Source: Eubacteriales Family XIII. Incertae Sedis bacterium (GTDB lineage: Bacteria; Bacillota; Clostridia; Peptostreptococcales; Anaerovoracaceae). From it: DNA of 11,924 nucleotides. The notes under the pieces were generated by a model. It was not told the DNA's origin and ran no database searches. It was given only the letters and a program-made list of their open reading frames with translations. The stretch lies in assembly GCA_031255695.1 (NCBI GenBank), contig JAIRSA010000015.1, positions 1-11,924 on the forward strand, written 5' to 3'. Positions 6,208 through 11,924 of the stretch are shown one piece after another; within the stretch, counting starts at the first letter, position 1; the number at the start of each line of letters is the position of its first letter. The position numbers and the translations under genes are program-made.

Positions 6208-6975
6208 TTGGACAGCAAATTCCTTGAAGGCATCCTGAATGAGGTCGCATCGGGCGGGATGGCGCCGGCGGAGGCGCTGGAAGCGCTGAAGGAGCTCCCG
6301 TACCAGGACATCGGCGTCGCCAAGCTGGATCAGCATAGAAACCTGCGCAGCGGGGCCGCCGAAGTGGTCTTCGGGCAGGGGAAGACGCCGGGGCAGGCGG
6401 CCATGATAATGGAGAGGCTGGCGGCGGCGAACGCCTCTATCATGTGCACGCGGGCCGGGCGCGATATATTCGAGGCGGTCAGTGAGCGGCTGCCCGAAGC
6501 GGTGTACCATGAACAGGCAAGGATAATAACAGTGCAGCGCGAGCGGCCGGCCATCGCCGGCGCGCCCATCGCGGTGGTTTCGGCGGGGACGGCGGACCTC
6601 CCGGTGGCTGAAGAGGCGGCCTGCACGGCCGAGTTCTACGGCAGCATAGTCGACAGGATATATGATGTAGGCGTAGCGGGCATCCACAGGCTGCTCGACA
6701 AAACGGCCCAGATACGGCAGGCGGACGTCGTCATCGCGGTGGCTGGCATGGAAGGCGCGCTGGCCAGCGTTATTGGCGGGCTCGTGGACAGGCCGGTCAT
6801 CGCCGTCCCGACAAGCGTCGGCTATGGCACAGGCATGGGCGGCGTCGCGGCGCTGCTCGCAATGCTGAACAGCTGCTCGCTGGGCGTGAGTGTGATGAAT
6901 ATCGACAATGGTTTTGGCGCAGGGTATCTGGCTGCCATGATAAACAGGCTGGCGGCCGGTGCCGGAGCGCTATAG
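6208..6975 (+). CDS. larB: Nickel-pincer cofactor biosynthesis protein LarB
   Basis: LarB carboxylates the pyridinium ring of nicotinic acid adenine dinucleotide and hydrolyses the product to pyridinium-3,5-biscarboxylic acid mononucleotide, the first step toward the nickel-pincer cofactor of lactate racemase and related LarA-type enzymes. The 255-aa protein has LDQHRNLRSGAAEVVFGQGK at 40-59, a PurE-like domain from about 119, AGTADLPVAEEAA at 126-138, YDVGVAGIHRLL at 152-163, VAGMEGALASVIGGL at 178-192, VPTSVGYG at 200-207 and AMLNSC at 218-223. Cys223 lies where the catalytic Cys221 of the L. plantarum enzyme is expected. The TTG start at 6208 is supported by AGGAGG ending 6 bases upstream and near-contact with the previous gene. 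About 123 GC-rich bases separate it from larC. Confidence 0.95.
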   Translation: MDSKFLEGILNEVASGGMAPAEALEALKELPYQDIGVAKLDQHRNLRSGAAEVVFGQGKTPGQAAMIMERLAAANASIMCTRAGRDIFEAVSERLPEAVYHEQARIITVQRERPAIAGAPIAVVSAGTADLPVAEEAACTAEFYGSIVDRIYDVGVAGIHRLLDKTAQIRQADVVIAVAGMEGALASVIGGLVDRPVIAVPTSVGYGTGMGGVAALLAMLNSCSLGVSVMNIDNGFGAGYLAAMINRLAAGAGAL

Positions 6976-7098
6976 CTGCGTGGCGCGGCAGGCCTGTGTG
7001 GCCGGGCGGCGAACGGGGCAAGGCCTGCTTGTGGTGCCGGTTGGCTGCGTGGCGGGCGTGTGGCGTGGCGCGGCCGCGCGGGAAATGGTGGGATCATT
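6976..7098 (+). other. GC-rich larB-larC spacer with inverted repeat
   Basis: This spacer contains an 8-bp inverted repeat (GCAGGCCT at 6988-6995, AGGCCTGC at 7021-7028, loop 25 bases), a direct repeat CTGCGTGGCG at 6976-6985 and 7045-7054, and a 12-bp palindrome GCGCGGCCGCGC (7068-7079). No T-run or promoter is apparent. Its simple GC-rich make-up resembles the other repeat segments in the window. Confidence 0.45.
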
Positions 7099-8064
7099 AT
7101 GAGGAAAATCCTTTATTTTGACTGCGTGTCGGGCATAAGCGGCGATATGGCATTGGGGGCCCTGGTGCATCTGGGCGCGGACTTCGGGCGGCTGAAGGCG
7201 GAGCTGGGCAAGCTGGGCCTTGCGGGCTACGAGATCGTGAAGCGGGCGGCCTCGATGAGCGGGATATCGGGCGTCGATATTGATGTTGTGGTATTTGGCG
7301 GCGATGGCGCTGGCTGCGCTGGCGGCGGCGCTGGCTGCGCTGGTGCTGGCGGAGGCCGCAGTGGCGATGGCGATGGCGGAGGTCGCAGCAGCGGCCACGC
7401 CCACGATCACGGCGGCGCTGGCGGCCACGATCACAGCGGCGGGCATGCGCACGATCACGCAGGCGCCCACGCCCATGATCATGGTGCCGCTGGCGGGCAC
7501 ACCCACGATCACGGTGGCGATCACGCCCACGGTGCGGGCGCCCATGCCCACAACAGCTTCGGCGAGATACGGGAGATGATAGGCGCCAGCGGCATAAGCG
7601 CCATGGCCAAGCGGATGTCGGTGGATATTTTCACGGCGATTGCTGAGGCTGAGGCCGCCGTCCACGGCGTGGCGCTGGAGGATGTGGTATTCCATGAGGT
7701 GGGCGCCGTCGATTCGATTGTCGATATAGTGGGCGCTGCCATATGCGTGGACATGCTGGAGCCTGACAGGATCATGTGCTCCACCGTGCATGACGGGCAC
7801 GGGAGCATCGAATGCCGGCACGGGATCATACCGGCGCCGGTCCCCGCAGTTATGGAGATGCTGAAAGGCAGCAGCATAAAGATAGTAGGCGAGGATGTGC
7901 CGACCGAGATGGTAACGCCGACGGGGCTGGGGATACTGAAAGGCCTGAATGCGGAATGCGCATTGATGCCAGAGATGAACATAAGCGGTGTAGGCTACGG
8001 CTTTGGCAAGCGTGACACCGGCAGGTTCAGGGGGCTGAGGGCGATAATGGGCTTCGGCATGTAG
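7099..8064 (+). CDS. larC: LarC1-type nickel insertase domain of nickel-pincer synthesis
   Basis: LarC inserts nickel into the pincer nucleotide in a CTP-dependent reaction. Family motifs: MRKILYFDCVSGISGDMALG (1-20), a His-rich segment, FTAIAEAEAAVHG (178-190), VFHEVGAVDSIVDIVGAA (197-214), GHGSIECRHGIIPAPVPAV (233-251), TEMVTPTG (269-276) and GYGFGKRD (299-306). The protein ends at residue 321, just after the LarC1 part. Full LarC is usually 400 aa or more, and in L. plantarum LarC2 is joined by a programmed frameshift. Here only 82 bases separate the stop from valS, so a LarC2 domain cannot be adjacent. Residues 67-98 are Gly/Ala-rich with Cys73 and Cys80, and 100-151 contain 18 His, mostly as HDH or HAHDH, a likely nickel-binding store. 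Start ATG 7099 has GGTGGGA about 5 bases upstream. Confidence 0.9.
   Translation: MRKILYFDCVSGISGDMALGALVHLGADFGRLKAELGKLGLAGYEIVKRAASMSGISGVDIDVVVFGGDGAGCAGGGAGCAGAGGGRSGDGDGGGRSSGHAHDHGGAGGHDHSGGHAHDHAGAHAHDHGAAGGHTHDHGGDHAHGAGAHAHNSFGEIREMIGASGISAMAKRMSVDIFTAIAEAEAAVHGVALEDVVFHEVGAVDSIVDIVGAAICVDMLEPDRIMCSTVHDGHGSIECRHGIIPAPVPAVMEMLKGSSIKIVGEDVPTEMVTPTGLGILKGLNAECALMPEMNISGVGYGFGKRDTGRFRGLRAIMGFGM
7297..7551 (+). repeat. Gly/Ala- and His-rich coding segment of larC
   Basis: Codons 67-98 encode a Gly/Ala-rich stretch built from GGCGGCGCTGGC-like words, and codons 100-151 encode HxH and HDH repeats from words such as CACGCCCACGATCACG and GCCCACGCCCATGATC. His-rich stretches at this position occur in other LarC proteins and suit nickel binding; the Gly/Ala run looks like an expansion. 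Confidence 0.7.
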
Positions 8065-8096
8065 CCAGCCAGCCCGCCACGGACGCCGGCCGGCCA

Positions 8097-8110
8097 TTAT
8101 ACAGTATAAA
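8097..8110 (+). promoter_or_regulatory. Palindrome and candidate -10 upstream of valS
   Basis: TTATACAGTATAA (8097-8109) is a perfect 6+1+6 palindrome in a short AT-rich patch after larC. It contains TATAAA (8105-8110), a possible -10, but the matching -35 region is GC-rich and unconvincing. The 10-mer ACAGTATAAA is also found at 2911-2920 upstream of rplS. There is no T-box leader here. Confidence 0.3.
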
Positions 8111-8146
8111 GTGATAACGGGCATGAGTTGAAGGAGAGTTTTTATT

Positions 8147-10927
8147 ATGGAGACAAATCTTAGCAAGACTTACCAGCCGAAAGAATTCGAGGAGCGCATA
8201 TATGAGAACTGGCTTAAAAGCGGCAGCTTCCGCGCCGTCCCGGACAAGGCCAAGAAGCCGTTCGCGATCGTGATGCCGCCGCCCAATATCACGGGGCAGC
8301 TTCATATGGGGCACGCGCTCGACCAGACTCTCCAGGACGTGCTGACCCGTTGGAAGAGGATGCAGGGGTATTGCGCCCTCTGGCTTCCAGGCACAGACCA
8401 CGCCAGCATAGCGACTGAGCTGAAGGTGGCCGACGAGATACTCGCATCCGAAGGCAAGTCCAAGGACGAGATAGGGCGCGAAGGCTTCCTGGAGCGGGCC
8501 TGGGAATGGAAGCGGCTCTATGGCGGCAAGATCTCCCTCCAGATGCGCAAACTGGGCAATTCCTGCGATTGGGAGAGGGAGCGCTTCACAATGGACGAAG
8601 GATGCAACAAGGCGGTGCGCGAATATTTCGTCAGGCTGTACGAAAAGGGCCTCATATATCGCGGCAACCGCCTCGTCAACTGGTGCCCCAGCTGCGGGAC
8701 CACCCTGTCCGACATAGAGGTGGAGCACGAGGAAAAGAACGGGACGTATTGGTATTTCAGGTATCCAGGCGTGGACGGCGGCGAGGGCATAACCGTGGCG
8801 ACATCGCGGCCGGAGACCATGTTCGCCGACGTGGCCATAGCCGTGCACCCCGATGACGGGCGCTACAGCGGCATGATCGGCCAGAAGGTGTTCATACCGC
8901 TGACGGGGCGGGAGATACCGATCATAGCCGACATATACCCCGACCCGGAGAAGGGCACGGGCGCCGTGAAGATAACGCCCGCCCACGACCAGAACGACTT
9001 CGAGGTCGGCGAGCGCCACGGCCTGCCGCGGCCGTCCTGCATCGACAAGAAGGCGGCCATGACCGGGCTTGCCGGGAAATACGAGGGGATGGACAGGTAT
9101 GCGTGCAGGAAGGCATGGGTAAAGGAGCTCGAAGAGGGCGGCTACCTCGTGAAGGCGGAGGAAAAACTCATCCCGATAGGTTCATGTTACCGCTGCGATA
9201 CGGTAATAGAGCCCCTGCTTTCCGATCAATGGTTCGTAAAGATGAAGGATCTGGCCGGCCCGGCAATACAGGCGGCGAGGGGCGGGGATCTGCGCCACGT
9301 GCCGGACAGGTTCGAGAAGATATACATACATTGGCTTGAGGAAATCCGGGATTGGTGCGTCTCGCGGCAGCTATGGTGGGGCCACAGGGTGCCTGCGTAT
9401 TACTGCGGGCAATGCGGCGAGGTGACGGTGAGCGCGGAGGCGCCTGGGCAATGCGCCCATTGCGGCGCGGCAGAGCTGCAGCAGGACAACGACGTGCTGG
9501 ATACCTGGTTCAGTTCGGCGCTGTGGCCGTTCTCGACGCTGGGCTGGCCCGAAAAGACCGAAGAGCTTGAGTATTTCTACCCGACAGACGTGCTGGTCAC
9601 GGGCTACGACATCATATTCTTCTGGGTGGTGAGGATGGTGTTCTCAGGCATGGAGGTCATGGGGGAAACGCCGTTCCGGCATGTCTACGTGCACGGGCTT
9701 GTGCGCGACAGCGACGGCAGGAAGATGAGCAAATCCCTCGGCAATGGCATTGACCCGCTGGAGATCATCGATCATTACGGCGCGGACGCCCTGAGGTTCA
9801 TGCTTATTGCGGGGACATCGCCCGGCAATGACATGAGGTTCCAGAAGGACAAGCTTGAGGGGGCGAGGAATTTCGCCAACAAGCTGTGGAATGCGTCGCG
9901 TTTCGTCATAATGAACCTGCTGGACGAGGATGGGGGCTTCCGGCCGCTGGCCGATATATCCTCCGGCGGGGCGGCGCTCAAGGATGAGGACATGTGGATA
10001 TTGGCCAAGGCAGGCGAGGCCATAGACGAGATAACGCGCAATATGGAAAAGTTCGAGCTTTCGCTGGCCGCGCAGAAGATATACGAACTGATATGGAGCG
10101 AATACTGCGATTGGTATATAGAACTGGTGAAGGGGCGCCTTTACGGGGGCGATGAGGCAGATCAGGCGGTCGCGCGGGCCGTGCTTGTCAAGGTGCTGAA
10201 AGACATGCTCAAGCTGCTCCACCCCTTCATGCCCTTCATAACCGAGGAAATATGGAGCTTCCTGCCGGCCGACGGCGCGTCCGCCGCAGCTCTTACGGCC
10301 GCCGCAGCGGGCACAACTGCCGCTGCCGGCACATCCGCCTCCGCCGCCGCGTCCGGAACAGCCGCAGCCGGTACAGCCGCCCAGGCGCTGCTCATAAACG
10401 CCGCGTGGCCCAGCAGCGAAACCGGCGCGGAATGGCTGGCCGCAGGCGCAAGGCTCGAAAAGGCCATGGAGGCGATAAGGAGCATCCGCAACCTGCGTGC
10501 CGAAGCCGAGGCCGCGCCCGCCAAGAAACTCAAGGCATTCATCATGCCGTCCGAGGGGGCAGCCGAGGCGTTCGCGCGTGAAGAGGCCCATATAAAAAGC
10601 CTGGCGGGCCTGGCATCGGTGACATATATAAACAGCAGGGAAGAGGCCCCGGCCGACGCCGCCTCAGCCGTGACCGGCAGCGCAGAGATATTCATACCGC
10701 TTGACGAACTGCTGGACTATAAGGCGGAGTTCGACAGGCTCACGAAGGAAAAGACAAAGCTCGAAGGCGAAATCGCACGGATCGGCGCAAAACTCGCGAA
10801 CGAGGGCTTTGTCAAGAAGGCGCCGGAAAATGTGGTCGAGGCCGAACGCGCCCGGCTGGCGAATTATGAAGAGATGGCGGCGAAAATCGGAGAACGGCTG
10901 GCCATGGTGGAAAAGAAGCTTATATGA
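8147..10927 (+). CDS. valS: Valyl-tRNA synthetase
   Basis: This class I synthetase charges tRNA-Val and edits mischarged threonine. Motifs in order: PPPNITGQLHMGH at 44-56 (HIGH signature HMGH 53-56), Cys180/Cys183, editing-domain TSRPETMFADVA from 219, Cys347/Cys350, SRQLWWGHRVPAYYC just before a likely zinc site (Cys420, Cys423, Cys436, Cys439), DVLDTWFSS at 449-457, KMSKS at 526-530, the helical anticodon-binding domain, and a C-terminal tRNA-binding coiled coil at about 853-926. At 926 aa it exceeds the 880-aa B. subtilis enzyme; the excess is mainly an Ala/Thr/Ser-rich insert at about 710-746 within the anticodon-binding domain, just after EEIWSFLPADG. ATG 8147 has AAGGAG ending 10 bases upstream. 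No T-box leader is seen, unusual for a Bacillota valS. The stop overlaps the folC start. Confidence 0.97.
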   Translation: METNLSKTYQPKEFEERIYENWLKSGSFRAVPDKAKKPFAIVMPPPNITGQLHMGHALDQTLQDVLTRWKRMQGYCALWLPGTDHASIATELKVADEILASEGKSKDEIGREGFLERAWEWKRLYGGKISLQMRKLGNSCDWERERFTMDEGCNKAVREYFVRLYEKGLIYRGNRLVNWCPSCGTTLSDIEVEHEEKNGTYWYFRYPGVDGGEGITVATSRPETMFADVAIAVHPDDGRYSGMIGQKVFIPLTGREIPIIADIYPDPEKGTGAVKITPAHDQNDFEVGERHGLPRPSCIDKKAAMTGLAGKYEGMDRYACRKAWVKELEEGGYLVKAEEKLIPIGSCYRCDTVIEPLLSDQWFVKMKDLAGPAIQAARGGDLRHVPDRFEKIYIHWLEEIRDWCVSRQLWWGHRVPAYYCGQCGEVTVSAEAPGQCAHCGAAELQQDNDVLDTWFSSALWPFSTLGWPEKTEELEYFYPTDVLVTGYDIIFFWVVRMVFSGMEVMGETPFRHVYVHGLVRDSDGRKMSKSLGNGIDPLEIIDHYGADALRFMLIAGTSPGNDMRFQKDKLEGARNFANKLWNASRFVIMNLLDEDGGFRPLADISSGGAALKDEDMWILAKAGEAIDEITRNMEKFELSLAAQKIYELIWSEYCDWYIELVKGRLYGGDEADQAVARAVLVKVLKDMLKLLHPFMPFITEEIWSFLPADGASAAALTAAAAGTTAAAGTSASAAASGTAAAGTAAQALLINAAWPSSETGAEWLAAGARLEKAMEAIRSIRNLRAEAEAAPAKKLKAFIMPSEGAAEAFAREEAHIKSLAGLASVTYINSREEAPADAASAVTGSAEIFIPLDELLDYKAEFDRLTKEKTKLEGEIARIGAKLANEGFVKKAPENVVEAERARLANYEEMAAKIGERLAMVEKKLI
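10274..10384 (+). repeat. Ala/Thr/Ser/Gly-rich insert inside valS
   Basis: Codons 710-746 of valS encode mostly Ala with Thr, Ser and Gly, built from variants of GCC-GCA-GCC-GGC-ACA. The words AAAGT and SGTAAAGT recur in the protein. It interrupts the conserved passage from EEIWSFLP to AAWPSS, which in most ValRS proteins is only a few residues long. Confidence 0.75.
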
Positions 10928-11924
10928 CAAACAAAAATGAAAGCGCCGCGATAGGGGCGATACATAGCCTGGAACGGTTCGGGAGCAAGCTCGGCCTGGA
11001 GCGCATTGCCGCGCTTATGCAGATGCTGGGCAACCCCCAGGACAGGATGAAGTGCATCCACGTGGCGGGCACGAACGGCAAGGGCTCGGTGTGCCGGTAT
11101 ATATATTCGGTCCTGCGCGAGCATGGGTACAACACGGGGATCTATACCTCGCCGTATGTGATAAATTTCTACGAGAGGATAGAATACAACGGCGAATATA
11201 TCACCGACAGCGAGCTTGAGCGCTATACGGCAAGGGTGATCGGGGAGGCGGAGAGGATGGTGGCCGCAGGGATGGACTCGCCCACGGAATTTGAGGTGCT
11301 CACGGCAATAGCCTTTCTGTTCTATGCGGAAAAGGGCGCTGAGTTCCTGGTCCTGGAAGTGGGGCTGGGGGGTTCGGGCGACTCCACGAATGTGATAAAA
11401 GAGCCGAAGGCCTCCGTGATAACGTCCATCTCGCTGGACCATACGGAGCGGCTTGGCGTGACGCCCGCCGAGATCGCCGCCGAGAAAGCAGGGATCATCA
11501 AGAAAGGCTGCCCCGTCATAACATTCGTCGAGGACGAGGATGCCGCCCGCATCATAGCGGCCAGGGCCTATGCCCAAAACGCGCCGCTCATCGACGTGAG
11601 CAGGAAGAAGCGCAGGAACGTGCGCAAATCCACGGAGGGATACGAGTTCTGCGTGGACATTGACGGCAGGGCCTACAACGGCATAGAGATATCCATGCCG
11701 GGCGAGCACCAGATCCGCAACGCCGCCTGCGCCCTGTGCGTGATCGACCTTCTCAGGGCCGAAAAGCTGATAACTACCACTGCGGAGGGGATACGCAGGG
11801 GGATGAAGGCGGCCCGGCAGCCCGGCCGCTTCGAGATAATGCGGCTGGATCCGAGGGATTTCGCCGCGGGCGGGCCCACAGGCGCCAGCGCTCTGGTGGC
11901 CCCGGCGGGCGCAGCCGCTTCAGC
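10924..11924 (+). CDS. folC: Folylpolyglutamate / dihydrofolate synthase, 3' end missing
   Basis: FolC is an ATP-dependent ligase of the Mur ligase fold that makes dihydrofolate and adds glutamates to folates. The 333 visible residues include the P-loop GTNGKGS at 49-55, TSPYVINFYERI at 75-86, PTEFEVLTAIAF at 120-131, LEVGLGG at 144-150, SLDHTERLGVTPAEIAAEKA at 170-189 and MPGEHQIRNAACAL at 258-271. The usual GGRLDATN motif reads GGSGDSTN here (149-156). After PGRFEIM (300-306), where the conserved ILDGAHN stretch normally soon follows, the sequence turns Ala/Gly-rich up to the window end, suggesting another insert. The C-terminal ligase domain lies outside. ATG 10924 overlaps the valS TGA as ATGA, indicating translational coupling; valS-folC is a common Bacillota pair. 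Confidence 0.95.
   Translation, partial: MTNKNESAAIGAIHSLERFGSKLGLERIAALMQMLGNPQDRMKCIHVAGTNGKGSVCRYIYSVLREHGYNTGIYTSPYVINFYERIEYNGEYITDSELERYTARVIGEAERMVAAGMDSPTEFEVLTAIAFLFYAEKGAEFLVLEVGLGGSGDSTNVIKEPKASVITSISLDHTERLGVTPAEIAAEKAGIIKKGCPVITFVEDEDAARIIAARAYAQNAPLIDVSRKKRRNVRKSTEGYEFCVDIDGRAYNGIEISMPGEHQIRNAACALCVIDLLRAEKLITTTAEGIRRGMKAARQPGRFEIMRLDPRDFAAGGPTGASALVAPAGAAAS

Noticed and set aside
8065..8146. T-box leader for valS
   Set aside because: The interval is only 82 bases and lacks the conserved T-box sequence or an antiterminator-like structure.
8040..8146. Programmed frameshift joining LarC1 to a LarC2 domain
   Set aside because: There is no room for a roughly 100-150-residue LarC2 domain before valS starts at 8147, and no slippery site stands out.
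6970..8166. A 398-codon open frame on the minus strand opposite larC
   Set aside because: It is a GC-driven shadow of larC; its product is low-complexity with no recognisable domain and no ribosome binding site, while the plus strand has clear LarC motifs.
8027..9019. A 330-codon minus-strand frame opposite the start of valS
   Set aside because: It mirrors conserved ValRS codons and shows no domain of its own.

Overview
The window is GC-rich, almost entirely plus-strand, and reads as a chromosomal housekeeping segment of a member of the Bacillota, most likely Clostridia. Support comes from two gene orders common in that phylum (rplS-rbgA-rnhB and valS-folC), strong GGAGG-type ribosome binding sites, and several plausible TTG starts. 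AUA isoleucine and AGG arginine codons are frequent despite the high GC. I cannot name a genus.

Layout: (1) 1-207 holds the N-terminal remnant of a PIN-domain (VapC-like) toxin. (2) 205-2808 holds an extended -10 promoter, a six-helix VanZ-family membrane protein with a long extra C-terminal region, and a metallo-beta-lactamase-fold hydrolase. (3) 2809-3148 is a gene-free 340 bases with a 13-bp direct repeat, a promoter and a hairpin-rich leader in front of rplS. (4) 3149-5496 encodes ribosomal protein L19, an intrinsic terminator, the ribosome-assembly GTPase RbgA, a tandem-repeat array and RNase HII. (5) 5526-8064 encodes a formiminotransferase-cyclodeaminase/FchA-type folate enzyme, then LarB and a LarC1-type protein of nickel-pincer cofactor synthesis. 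(6) 8097-11924 encodes valyl-tRNA synthetase and, overlapping by ATGA, folylpolyglutamate synthase FolC, which runs off the window.

How the genes relate: L19 is a 50S subunit protein, RbgA drives late 50S assembly, RNase HII removes ribonucleotides from DNA, and ValRS charges tRNA-Val, so most of the window serves translation and genome upkeep. The cyclodeaminase and FolC both act on folates but are not adjacent. LarB and LarC carry out two of the three steps that make the nickel-pincer nucleotide; LarE, which adds sulfur, is not in the window.

The most unusual signal is not a gene but a repeated pattern. Low-complexity or tandem-repeat segments sit inside or between otherwise conserved genes: an Ala-rich linker in the VanZ protein, three 33-nt repeats inside rbgA, five 24-nt hairpin-forming repeats between 31-bp direct repeats before rnhB, a His/Gly-rich segment in larC, an Ala/Thr/Ser-rich insert in the valS anticodon-binding domain, and an apparent Ala/Gly-rich insert in folC. 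I see no new defence or biosynthetic system with confidence. The repeat expansions and the LarC1-only arrangement are the best leads.
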